64,000 nucleotides of DNA, taken from the NCBI RefSeq assembly GCF_003946145.1, contig NZ_RHOC01000001.1, positions 310,001 through 374,000 on the forward strand. Reading direction: 5' to 3'. This DNA comes from Levilactobacillus huananensis. GTDB lineage: Bacteria > Bacillota > Bacilli > Lactobacillales > Lactobacillaceae. Shown one piece after another: positions 55,730 through 64,000 of this stretch; position 1 is the first letter of the stretch, and every line of letters begins with the position of its first letter. The position numbers and the translations under genes are program-made. The notes under the pieces are model-generated. The model made no database searches. It saw nothing but the letters and a program-made list of their open reading frames with translations, and had not been told where the DNA came from.

Positions 55730-55758
55730 AATCATTCCTCCATCTCACAATAAATTTT

Positions 55759-56937
55759 TTAATCTTGCATAAACTGTTTTAATCGATCCATCGCCGTCAA
55801 AAGCACAGGCAGACTAGATGCGTAACTGAGGCGAATGTAGCCAGGCATGCCGAAGGCCTCTCCCGCAACAACCGCCACGTGAGCCTCTTCCAACACCTTA
55901 GCGACAAATTCACTAGATGTGGTCACTTGTTTGATAGCCATGGCTGCCGTGACATCTGGAAAGAAGTAGAAGGCCCCCTGGGGCTTAGTGGCTAAATGAA
56001 AGCCGGGTAAGGCCGTCAAAAGTGGGTAAATCGCATCACGTCGCCGTTTAAAATCAGCGCGCATGCTAGCTACCGAAGCTTGATCCATGGTCAGCGCCGC
56101 CTGGGCAGCCACCTGGCTCACAGCTGCCGCGTTCCCCGTCATATGAGATAACACGGTCTTCATCGCCTGAATCAAAGCAGGCTGGCCAATGGCATAACCA
56201 ATTCGCCAACCGGTCATCGCGTAAGTCTTGGAGACCCCACCGATTAACACGGTCTGCGCTGTAATAGCCGGCGTAATCCCCACGATCGATGGTGCCACTG
56301 CCGAACCATCGTAGACGAGTTCGCCATAAATGTCATCAGCAATGATCAGCACATCTCTGGCAACCGCCCATTGACCAATTGCCTGTAGTTCCTCACGAGT
56401 GTAAACGACACCGCTTGGATTTTGAGGCGAGTTGAGGATCAGTGCCCGGGTTCGTGGCGTATAGGCTTGCGCCAATTGGACCGGTGTTACCTTCAGATTA
56501 GCATTAGAATCGACCGTCACTGGTCGACCACCCGCTAACCCCACCTGTTCAGCATAACTGACCCAGTAGGGTTTTGGCAAGAGGACTTCGTCACCGGGAT
56601 CCAACAAAACTTGGCAGAGCGCGTACAATGCTAATTTTGCCCCCGTTGTCACGACTACCTGATCGGCGGACACGTCGACCCCGTGTAGTCGCTGAACTTG
56701 TTGACTGACAGCCTCACGAAGCGGCAAAATCCCCGCCGTATCTGTGTAACCATCAACCCTTCCAGCGTTAATGGCCGACACTGCCTGTGCCTTGATTGGT
56801 GCTGGCGTCGGGAAGTCCGGCTGACCGACACTCAGGTTGATCACATCGACCCCCGCCGCTTGAAGTTCCCTAGCCCGTTGACCGGTTGCCAGCGTTGCTG
56901 AGGGCCGTACCGCTTGTGCTCGCTTAGAAAGTCGCAT
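55759..56937 (-). CDS. aspB: Aspartate aminotransferase-like PLP enzyme
   Basis: A 392 aa class I aminotransferase. The PLP-binding lysine is in GVSKTYAMTGWRIGYA; NSPQNPSGVVYTREEL, ADDIYGEL and the phosphate-binding RLSYASSLP Arg are present. It probably interconverts aspartate and oxaloacetate, supplying aspartate for the neighbouring asnS pathway; activity on other amino acids is possible. RBS AAGGAGG. Confidence 0.93.
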   Translation of the reverse strand: MRLSKRAQAVRPSATLATGQRARELQAAGVDVINLSVGQPDFPTPAPIKAQAVSAINAGRVDGYTDTAGILPLREAVSQQVQRLHGVDVSADQVVVTTGAKLALYALCQVLLDPGDEVLLPKPYWVSYAEQVGLAGGRPVTVDSNANLKVTPVQLAQAYTPRTRALILNSPQNPSGVVYTREELQAIGQWAVARDVLIIADDIYGELVYDGSAVAPSIVGITPAITAQTVLIGGVSKTYAMTGWRIGYAIGQPALIQAMKTVLSHMTGNAAAVSQVAAQAALTMDQASVASMRADFKRRRDAIYPLLTALPGFHLATKPQGAFYFFPDVTAAMAIKQVTTSSEFVAKVLEEAHVAVVAGEAFGMPGYIRLSYASSLPVLLTAMDRLKQFMQD

Positions 56938-56951
56938 CGTTATCCTCCTTG

Positions 56952-57455
56952 CTAAATGTTGGCGATCTGCTGGAGAACCTTTCCATTACTATATTGGAAG
57001 GTCACGTAGCAGAGCTTCCCACTCTGATTGAGGTAACCCACCTGCCAGGCTGGCTTGCCGTTAAAGATCCGCAAAGCTGCCGACAGAACCTTCTTGGGAT
57101 TACGCTTCCAGACCTGCTGGAGTGCCGTATTTCGCGACATTCCCGCGCTTTGTTTCAACACGGTAACCTCTTTGCCGGACTTGGAAATAACCGCATAAAC
57201 ATCTTGTTTCTGCTTGTTTTTACCAGCTACTGTGTAGTAAGTGGAATTTAAATTCGTCCAGTAAAAATCACTGGTACTCGTCAGATGTCCCGATTTTTTG
57301 GCGATTCGTTCCGCCCGAACCTGGTCCTGACTGAGCGGCTTAGTGGCCCGGCGAATCACTATGCCCGCGCTGATTAACAGCACCAGGACAACGACCAGTA
57401 TGCTCAGGAGCACCCAGTGACGTGGCCGACGACGCCGTTGATATTGTTGTCTCAT
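56952..57455 (-). CDS. ypmB: YpmB-type DUF5590 membrane-anchored protein
   Basis: A 167 aa protein with a basic N-terminus, one membrane helix (HWVLLSILVVVLVLLISAGI) and an extracellular domain of two related PepSY-like repeats (FYWTNLNSTYYTVAGKNKQKQ and IFNGKPAWQVGYLNQSGKL). I use ATG 57455; a TTG at 57488 is in frame. The family sits between dinG and aspB in many Firmicutes. Its role is not established. Confidence 0.85.
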   Translation of the reverse strand: MRQQYQRRRRPRHWVLLSILVVVLVLLISAGIVIRRATKPLSQDQVRAERIAKKSGHLTSTSDFYWTNLNSTYYTVAGKNKQKQDVYAVISKSGKEVTVLKQSAGMSRNTALQQVWKRNPKKVLSAALRIFNGKPAWQVGYLNQSGKLCYVTFQYSNGKVLQQIANI

Positions 57456-57503
57456 CAATTCTCTTCGTACTCCCTTATCAGAATTCAATCTTTTCCAATT
57501 ATA

Positions 57504-60347
57504 TCAAACTTCCGGGGGCGTCACCGGATTGTTCGGCTTTTTTTCAAAAAATTTAACCAAGCCTTGCGAAATGGTGGTAATGTCGCCATCCGTGCGGCTG
57601 AGATCGGCGGGTAAGGCCCGAAGAATACTCTTGCCATACTGCCGTTCAAGGAGCCGTTGATCTAGAATCACGATAGCCCCGCGATCGGTCGGTGTCCGAA
57701 TAAGACGACCTACCCCTTGACGCAGGCGTAAGGTGGCCGCAGGAAGCGCCGCATTGTAGAACGGATTCTTCCCTGCAGCTTCCAAACGGGCATAATTGGC
57801 CTTTACGAAGACGCGGTCAGGCGAATCGAATGGCAGCCGTGTCACAATCAGAAGTTCCAGTTGTTCCGCGGGCAGGTCAATGCCTTCCCAGAAACTAGCT
57901 GCACCTAACAAGATGGCGCCATGACTAGTTGCAAATCGTTTGGCAATTCGCTCACGACTCCCACTAATCCCTTGCGCAAAGATCTCTCGATTGGCAAATT
58001 CTGGTTGTTTGATCAACTGCTGGTAGACCTGTTCGATCACGCTCAACGAGTTGAAAAGTACCAGCGTTTGCTTATTCACAGCCCCCGCCAGTTGGGTTAT
58101 TGCAGTTGACAAATAGACAATATAGTCACGTGTCGACACCTTGCTGAGGTCTGGACCATCATCTGCCACGAATAATTCGGCCTGTTCGCCGTAATCAAAG
58201 CTCGATCGCATGCGATGTGTGGTTGTTTCATCCCGCTCAAGATCGAATTGGTCGAGAATATATTGCGAACGTCCCGAGGAGAATAGTGTCGCCCCGGTTA
58301 ACAGAACTGGCTGAAAATGCGTGTAAATCTGACGCCGCAAGAAGCCTTCCGTGGCTAATAGCCCACTGGCTAGTTGCAGACTATTTCGATCTCCAACGTG
58401 ATTAATCGTCAACCAGAACAAGCTGGCCGGCCCCTGCTGGGTCACCTGATCGAAAATATCCACCAGCTGGGCCACGTTCTCATCAATCACATGAACCCGA
58501 GTGTCGACTTGTTCGAAGATGTAACGTTCCGAAGGTGCAAAACGGTCGCGATGTTGTTCAAATTGCTGACGTAGCCGGCCCAACTGGATCAGTAAGGTGG
58601 TATTATCCTTCTGTACCGTATCCAAAAGGGGCTGGGTCTGTTGACTCATCGCCTCTAATTTGGCTGTCGGAATAAGCTGTTCAATGACTTGGTTCTGAGT
58701 ATTTCCACGTTGCCCAGCCAAGAACGTTAAGAAGAGTTGGTTCACCAACTGGTGAAGGGTCTTCTCCAGGTTTTGACTAGTGACCAACAGACTATTGAGA
58801 TTCCGGACTGCGGCAGCATTCCCACTGAACAATCGTAGCAGACTTGTCCCCATCTCACGACTGATCTCGCGTTGAATGTGGTGGAGTTCATTGATAATGT
58901 TGGCAAATTTTACCTGAGTCCGTCGTTGACGTAGCGTACTGTCAGCCAGATGCTGAGCCTCATCGATGACCAGATAAGGCTGCGAAAGCTGCTGACCTAA
59001 ATCACTGGCATGTTCGCTCAGATAAGCATGGTTAACAATAATAATCTGAGCCTGTGCGACGCGCTGATCCCGACGACGTACAAAATCATCCTCGTAGAAT
59101 GGATTATTGCTAGCCACGGCCCCTTCGTGAACAATCTCTTGGAAGTATGGGGCACGATACGTGGCCAAATGCAACTCATCGAGGTCACCTGTGGTCGTCA
59201 TAGTCAGCCAGACCAACAATCTTAACTTTAGAAGTTGCGTCTGCTTGGAGCTTTCGGCAACTTTGAGGGTCGTGGCGAAGCGTTGTAAATCCAAGTAATG
59301 CCGCCCCCCCTTGACCAGAACAGCATTCATGGTAAAGGGCACAATCTGGTTAAGCAGTGGCACTGTTTGCGTTAACAGCTGTTCCTGTAGGAGCGTCGTG
59401 GCCGTACTAATCACGACTGGTCGATTACCCTGCGTCAGGTAAGCCATTGGTAAGAGATACCCGAGACTCTTCCCAATCCCCGTTGGGGCCTCCACAATCA
59501 TCTGTTTAACCGGGTGAAGGTCGCTGTGGGCATAATTGTTATAGATGTAATTCATCATTTTGGCTTGTTCCGGACGCCATTCCAGATTATCCGGCATCAG
59601 TCGTTGCTTTTGTTTCTTTGTTTTCGGATACGTGCTGGGTTCGGCTAACGTCGCTGTTGGTAACGGCTGCGTCTGACGTAAAGCCAACCCATTCTTTACA
59701 TAAAGGTAGTCCGGCAGTTTACGTGGTGTCGCTGTATTCAAGCGTAAGGCCACGTCAAAAAGAGCCGCCGTTTGGAGCGGTAGTTCCGGTTGTAAATCAA
59801 TCATTTGCTGAAGGGTCACCAGTGGCAAGCCACGTAACCGACGGAAGAGGAAGATAAACAATTCGGCCGTCGCTCCAGCATCGCTATCCGCCGAATGTGG
59901 ATTGTCGTGTTCGATGTTGAAGTAGCTACTCAGATCCCGTAACCGAAAGCTCGGTGCCGTCGGTAAGAGAATCTGGCTGAGAGAAACGGTATCCACTGCC
60001 GCAATGTCTAATTCTGGATAACCTACCCGAGCGAACTCTGAATTAATGAAAGGTAAATCAAAATTAACATTGTGGGCCACAAACACCGTATCCGTCAACA
60101 AGCTATACAGGGTCCCGGCCACATCGTCGAAGAGTGGCGCGTGACGGACCCGCTTGTTGGTGATTCCCGTTAGCCTTGAGATAGCTGCGGGGATCTCTCG
60201 AAGTGGATTCACATCCGTTTCAAAGTGATTGATCACCTGATTATGCTGGACGAAGACGCACCCAATTTGGATAATGCGGTCGCCATCTTTCACACTGGTC
60301 CCGGTAGTTTCAATATCCACCACCGCATAAACCGTGTCTTTATCCAT
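57504..60347 (-). CDS. dinG: DinG-type ATP-dependent helicase/3'-5' exonuclease
   Basis: A 947 aa two-part protein. The N-terminal DEDD exonuclease has VDIETTG, VAHNVNFDLPF and NPHSADSDAGATAEL. The XPD-like helicase has Walker A APTGIGKSLGYL, DEAQH, and motif VI QGVGRLIRTPTDRGA. The Fe-S cysteines of Gram-negative DinG are not evident, as in other Firmicutes. ATG 60347 follows GGTGAG. It leads the operon toward dnaD. Confidence 0.94.
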   Translation of the reverse strand: MDKDTVYAVVDIETTGTSVKDGDRIIQIGCVFVQHNQVINHFETDVNPLREIPAAISRLTGITNKRVRHAPLFDDVAGTLYSLLTDTVFVAHNVNFDLPFINSEFARVGYPELDIAAVDTVSLSQILLPTAPSFRLRDLSSYFNIEHDNPHSADSDAGATAELFIFLFRRLRGLPLVTLQQMIDLQPELPLQTAALFDVALRLNTATPRKLPDYLYVKNGLALRQTQPLPTATLAEPSTYPKTKKQKQRLMPDNLEWRPEQAKMMNYIYNNYAHSDLHPVKQMIVEAPTGIGKSLGYLLPMAYLTQGNRPVVISTATTLLQEQLLTQTVPLLNQIVPFTMNAVLVKGGRHYLDLQRFATTLKVAESSKQTQLLKLRLLVWLTMTTTGDLDELHLATYRAPYFQEIVHEGAVASNNPFYEDDFVRRRDQRVAQAQIIIVNHAYLSEHASDLGQQLSQPYLVIDEAQHLADSTLRQRRTQVKFANIINELHHIQREISREMGTSLLRLFSGNAAAVRNLNSLLVTSQNLEKTLHQLVNQLFLTFLAGQRGNTQNQVIEQLIPTAKLEAMSQQTQPLLDTVQKDNTTLLIQLGRLRQQFEQHRDRFAPSERYIFEQVDTRVHVIDENVAQLVDIFDQVTQQGPASLFWLTINHVGDRNSLQLASGLLATEGFLRRQIYTHFQPVLLTGATLFSSGRSQYILDQFDLERDETTTHRMRSSFDYGEQAELFVADDGPDLSKVSTRDYIVYLSTAITQLAGAVNKQTLVLFNSLSVIEQVYQQLIKQPEFANREIFAQGISGSRERIAKRFATSHGAILLGAASFWEGIDLPAEQLELLIVTRLPFDSPDRVFVKANYARLEAAGKNPFYNAALPAATLRLRQGVGRLIRTPTDRGAIVILDQRLLERQYGKSILRALPADLSRTDGDITTISQGLVKFFEKKPNNPVTPPEV

Positions 60348-60572
60348 AATATGCTCACCAATTTCTGCACAATTGCGATTATAACTGGCACTATGATACA
60401 CCACTTAGCCAGGCAACGCTATCGTCGCGTTACCCCGATCGCTCGGTAATTCTATAGAAAGGGTTAATTTTTGACAGATTGGTAGTTTTTCAGGGGCAAA
60501 GCTAGCGCAATAGTTATCAGTAGAGTATGATGTTCTGGTAGATAATTTCATGAAGAAAGCGAGCGAGTAGAC

Positions 60573-61520
60573 GTGGCTAGAACCGTTACCGGGCAAAGTA
60601 GTGCCAAAATTATTCTTATTGGTGATCACAGCGTTGTTTATGGACAACCGGCCATCGCCTTACCCCTTCCCTCGGTCCAAACCAATGTGACAATGCGTGC
60701 TACCACCAGCGGTCAACTGATCTCGAGTCGCTACTTTGACGGCCCGATCGACGAGCTGGGACAAAACTTAGCCGGTGTCGCGAAGCTAATTCACACCCTT
60801 TTAGACCGATTTAACGGCCAGAAGACGCCATTTTCCATGCGAATTGAGAGTGACTTGCCTGCCGAACGTGGCATGGGGTCCTCGGCCGCCGTGGCCGTGG
60901 CGATCACACGCGCGATGACTGCTTTTTTTGATCGAACCATGACTCGTGATCAGCTATTGGACACCGCTGCCATTGCCGAAAAGATTACCCATGGTAATCC
61001 GAGTGGGATCGACGCGGCAACGGTCAGTTCGGCCGTGCCAATTTGGTTCGTGCCTCATCAAGCTATTACCCAAATCCCTTTCGCCTTAAACGGTACTCTG
61101 GTCATTGCTGACAGTGGAATCAAGGGGCAAACGGGTAAAGCCGTGGCCGCCGTGGCACAGCGCAAAACCTTGTTCCCACAAGAGACTAATCAGCAGATCA
61201 CCACGTTAGGTCAACTCGCTCAAAAAGCCAGAGTAACCTTGGCTAAGCCAGACCTTCCCGAACTCGGACGTATCATGAGTGCCGCTCAGGATCAGCTCAC
61301 TGGCCTAGGTGTCAGTTCACCGGAACTGAACCAGTTAACGGCCGTTGCCACTGCTAATGGCGCCCTAGGGGCCAAACTAACCGGTGGTGGCATGGGAGGC
61401 TGTCTGATTGCTCTGTGTGCCGACCTACCAACTGCTAAACACGTGCAACAAGCGCTAACAACCGCCGGAGCCACTCAAACCTGGCTGGAAAGCTTTAATT
61501 TAGAGGAGGAACACGAATGA
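60573..61520 (+). CDS. mvk: Mevalonate kinase
   Basis: A 315 aa GHMP kinase converting mevalonate to 5-phosphomevalonate. The ATP motif PAERGMGSSAAVAVA is at about residues 93-107, and GNPSGIDAATV and KLTGGGMGGCLIAL follow. Start GTG 60573 has a weak RBS. First gene of the isoprenoid operon; its last bases overlap mvaD by four. Confidence 0.95.
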   Translation: MARTVTGQSSAKIILIGDHSVVYGQPAIALPLPSVQTNVTMRATTSGQLISSRYFDGPIDELGQNLAGVAKLIHTLLDRFNGQKTPFSMRIESDLPAERGMGSSAAVAVAITRAMTAFFDRTMTRDQLLDTAAIAEKITHGNPSGIDAATVSSAVPIWFVPHQAITQIPFALNGTLVIADSGIKGQTGKAVAAVAQRKTLFPQETNQQITTLGQLAQKARVTLAKPDLPELGRIMSAAQDQLTGLGVSSPELNQLTAVATANGALGAKLTGGGMGGCLIALCADLPTAKHVQQALTTAGATQTWLESFNLEEEHE

Positions 61521-62494
61521 TGCCCGCTGTTACAGCTCGTGCTCACACCAACATCGCTCTCGTTAAATATTGGGGGAAAGCCGATACCGAGTTCATCTTG
61601 CCTCAGACTAGCAGTCTTTCCCTAACCCTCGATCAGTTTTACACCGACACAACCGTCGAGTTTGACGATCGTCTATCTGCCGATGACGTTATCCTAAACG
61701 ACCAACGGCTCTCGCCACAGGCCAGTCAAAAAGTTCATACGTTTCTTAACCTGGTGCGCCAAATGACTGCGGGCACCTCTTTTGCGCGAGTAACCTCAAC
61801 GAACCACGTCCCCACTTCGGCTGGCCTTGCATCTTCGGCCTCAGCTTTTGCAGCCTTGGCTGGTGCGGCTAGTAAGGCTGCTGGCCTCAATTTGGATAAA
61901 CCCGCCTTGTCACGCCTTGCGCGTCGCGGCTCTGGATCGGCAACTCGGTCCATCTATGGCGGCTTCGTTGAATGGCAAGCGGGTCACAATGACACCGATT
62001 CCTACGCTGTGCCAATTGCTGAACATGTCGATTGGCCCATAGCGGTCGTGGCCCTCGTCTTAGATCCCCACCATAAGAAAGTAAGCTCACGACAAGGAAT
62101 GCAGAGTAGTGTGGCCACATCGCCCTACTACGCAACCTGGCGCGACGTTGTGGCTCAGGACCTGGCGGCCATCAAGCCAGCCATCCGCGACCATGACTTC
62201 CAAACACTCGGTGAAATTCTCGAGAGCAATGCCATGCGGATGCATGCCTTAACCCTGAGCGCTCAGCCTCCCTATACTTATTTTAACGGGGATACACTGA
62301 AAGCCATGGACGCCGTCCGGAAGCTTCGCGACCAAGGAATCCCTTGTTATTACACCCTGGACGCCGGTCCCAACCTCAAAATTTTCTGTGAGGAGCCAGC
62401 TGTCCCCACCATCAAGCAGTCTTTCGGTAAACTCTTCGGCGCCACCAATGTTATCGTCGCCCACCCGGGCCCCGGTCTGAAATTCTTAGTCTAA
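61517..62494 (+). CDS. mvaD: Diphosphomevalonate decarboxylase
   Basis: A 325 aa GHMP enzyme that makes isopentenyl diphosphate. It opens ARAHTNIALVKYWGKAD, carries PTSAGLASSASAFAAL (about 95-110), SGSATRSIYGGFVEW, and ends YYTLDAGPNLKIFCEEP. GAGGAGG lies before the ATG, which overlaps the mvk stop. Substrate comes from MvaK2, encoded next. Confidence 0.96.
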   Translation: MMPAVTARAHTNIALVKYWGKADTEFILPQTSSLSLTLDQFYTDTTVEFDDRLSADDVILNDQRLSPQASQKVHTFLNLVRQMTAGTSFARVTSTNHVPTSAGLASSASAFAALAGAASKAAGLNLDKPALSRLARRGSGSATRSIYGGFVEWQAGHNDTDSYAVPIAEHVDWPIAVVALVLDPHHKKVSSRQGMQSSVATSPYYATWRDVVAQDLAAIKPAIRDHDFQTLGEILESNAMRMHALTLSAQPPYTYFNGDTLKAMDAVRKLRDQGIPCYYTLDAGPNLKIFCEEPAVPTIKQSFGKLFGATNVIVAHPGPGLKFLV

Positions 62495-62536
62495 ACCAAC
62501 AAATTTATTGAATAGTAACAGAAGGGACCTGATCTT

Positions 62537-63610
62537 TTGATTTCCGCGCAAGCACCCGGAAAACTTTATATTGCTGGCGAATACGCCGTTGTTGAACCCG
62601 GTTATCCGGCAATTATTGTCGCACTTAACCAGTTCGTTACGGTAACTATCACGCCTAGCCACGACTACGGGCGAATTGCCTCCAAGCAGTACCAAGAAAA
62701 CTCACTCTATTGGCAACGCCAAGGAAACGAGTTAGTCTTCGACAACCGGGACAATCCCTTTCACTACATCTTATCGGCCATCCGACTTACAGAACAGTAC
62801 GCCCAATCTCTGGGTAAGCCCCTGGCCATCTATCATTTAAACGTCAACAGTGACCTCGACAGTGCCGATGGCAAGAAGTACGGTCTAGGTTCTTCAGCCG
62901 CCGTTACCGTTGCCACGATCAAGGCACTATGCCAATTCTATGGCCTTGAGATGAGTAAGGACCGACTTTTTAAGTTAGCCGCCATCGCCCACCTCGACGT
63001 CCAAGGAAACGGATCACTGGGTGACATTGCCGCCTCCGTTTACGGCGGTTGGATCGCCTACCAGGCCTTTGACCGCGATTGGTTGGCCTCCGCCCGGCGT
63101 GAACTCAGCCTAACGGACCTCTTAAATACTGACTGGCCAGGTCTCCAGATTGAACTGTTGACCCCGCCAGAATCCCTACGCCTGATGATTGGATGGACCG
63201 GAACACCCGCCTCCACCTCACATCTCGTCGACAAGGTGGCCCTCTTCAAAGCTACCCAACGACACGAATATCATACCTTCCTTCGGGAAAGCAAGGCCTG
63301 TCTGCAACGCATGATTGATGGCTTCCACGATCAAGATCTTCAGGCCATCCAACGTGAAATTGCGGTTAACCGTAACCTGCTGGATCACCTGGCTACCCTG
63401 AGTCATGTCACCATTGAAACCCAATTACTCAAGACGATGTGTGACATTGCCGTGGGTATCGGTGGTGCCGCCAAGTCCTCTGGTGCCGGCGGTGGTGACT
63501 GCGGAATTGTCATCATTAATGCCGCCCAAGAACTCGCCAACCTACTTCACGAGTGGGAAAAGCGCGGGATTGAACCGTTGAAATTAAACGTCCATCACGT
63601 GATCGAATAA
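62537..63610 (+). CDS. mvaK2: Phosphomevalonate kinase
   Basis: A 357 aa GHMP kinase producing 5-diphosphomevalonate. [21 protein letters not shown] starts it, [16 protein letters not shown] binds ATP, and [11 protein letters not shown] lies near the end. Start is TTG 62537, with AAGGGACC upstream. It follows mvaD after 42 bases and precedes fni by 11. Confidence 0.95.
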   Translation: MISAQAPGKLYIAGEYAVVEPGYPAIIVALNQFVTVTITPSHDYGRIASKQYQENSLYWQRQGNELVFDNRDNPFHYILSAIRLTEQYAQSLGKPLAIYHLNVNSDLDSADGKKYGLGSSAAVTVATIKALCQFYGLEMSKDRLFKLAAIAHLDVQGNGSLGDIAASVYGGWIAYQAFDRDWLASARRELSLTDLLNTDWPGLQIELLTPPESLRLMIGWTGTPASTSHLVDKVALFKATQRHEYHTFLRESKACLQRMIDGFHDQDLQAIQREIAVNRNLLDHLATLSHVTIETQLLKTMCDIAVGIGGAAKSSGAGGGDCGIVIINAAQELANLLHEWEKRGIEPLKLNVHHVIE

Positions 63611-63621
63611 GGAGTTTTATC

Positions 63622-64000
63622 ATGGAAATTTCACGCCACGCCCACCGCAAGGACGAACACCTGTCGCTGGCGGAAAAATTTTATGCACCGGTGGCCACTA
63701 GCCAATTTGACGCGCTGCGTTTCATTCACCAAAGTCTGCCAGAAATGGCCGTGGCGGATGTCGACCTCACGACACACCTTGGCCCCTTGTCTCTGCCGGT
63801 ACCCCTGCTGATTGAAGCCATGACCGGTGGATCACCACGAACGGGCAAGGTCAACGCGAGCCTGGGACGAATTGCCGCTCGGACCGGCATGGCCGTGGCT
63901 AGTGGTTCCCAAAGTATTGCGCTCAAGGATTCGCAAGCCATCGCCACCTTCACGCCTTTGCGGGAGAACAATCCTGACGGCCTGGTCTTCGCCAATATCG
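63622..64000 (+). CDS. fni: Type 2 isopentenyl-diphosphate delta-isomerase, N-terminal part
   Basis: The first 126 codons of the FMN/NADPH-dependent isomerase that balances IPP and [36 protein letters not shown] and [12 protein letters not shown] are family marks. ATG 63622 follows AAGGAG. The gene continues past the window end and completes the mevalonate operon. Confidence 0.95.
   Translation, partial: MEISRHAHRKDEHLSLAEKFYAPVATSQFDALRFIHQSLPEMAVADVDLTTHLGPLSLPVPLLIEAMTGGSPRTGKVNASLGRIAARTGMAVASGSQSIALKDSQAIATFTPLRENNPDGLVFANI

Noticed and set aside
63726-63995. 89-codon minus-strand frame at the window end
   Set aside because: Antisense to fni, whose protein sequence is clearly conserved.

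Overview
The window is a 64 kb stretch of a low-GC Gram-positive chromosome from the family Lactobacillaceae. The evidence is a ParE/ParC pair, a type B RNase P RNA, a mevalonate isoprenoid pathway, an LPXTG/MucBP surface protein, EbsA, GpsB, RecU, and the Bacillus-like order ypsC-rnpB-gpsB-ypsA / recU-ponA / dnaD-asnS-aspB-ypmB-dinG. Protein style suggests a Levilactobacillus-like or related lactobacillus, but the genus is inference. No prophage, transposase, CRISPR array, tRNA or rRNA operon was seen.

Layout. 0-7.5 kb: end of parE, parC, a LysR regulator, Mn-dependent pyrophosphatase, a secreted matrixin-type protease, msrB-msrA and a NUDIX gene. 7.5-10.8 kb: a 0.9 kb gene-free stretch, a XerS-type tyrosine recombinase, a YjbR protein and a small XRE/membrane-protein operon behind three TGTCAA boxes spaced exactly 23 bp. 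11-18.4 kb: an ArsR-MFS efflux pair with a perfect operator palindrome, a giant Ser-Asp repeat LPXTG protein and a lipoprotein hydrolase. 18.5-29.2 kb: hydrolases, an endonuclease III with an incomplete Fe-S ligand set, a decayed gene, a short MutS2-like ATPase, MazG, VanZ, GtrA, a folate ECF component under a THF riboswitch, DegV and MarR.

29.4-45.5 kb: rqcH, then lspA-rluD followed by pyrR-carA-carB on the minus strand, then fhs-ebsA, an RNase H-like gene, an FAD oxidase, a nitroreductase, TetR, CPBP, NUDIX and an acyltransferase. 45.7-64 kb: amt, HIT, the ypsC-rnpB-gpsB-ypsA block, recU-ponA, the dinG-ypmB-aspB-asnS-dnaD operon, and the divergent mevalonate operon mvk-mvaD-mvaK2-fni, which runs off the window.

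The most striking signal is the pyrR-carA-carB unit. Both carbamoyl-phosphate synthetase subunits have long intact reading frames but have lost their catalytic residues. The CarA-like protein has Gly, Phe and Asp where the Cys-His-Glu triad should be. The CarB-like protein has lost the metal ligands of its first ATP site, most of its second ATP-grasp domain and its C-terminal allosteric domain. The genes are two bases apart and stay open, so this looks like a maintained pseudoenzyme pair tied to PyrR rather than a decaying operon. Its role is unknown. A regulatory or bicarbonate/nucleotide-sensing function is a hypothesis.
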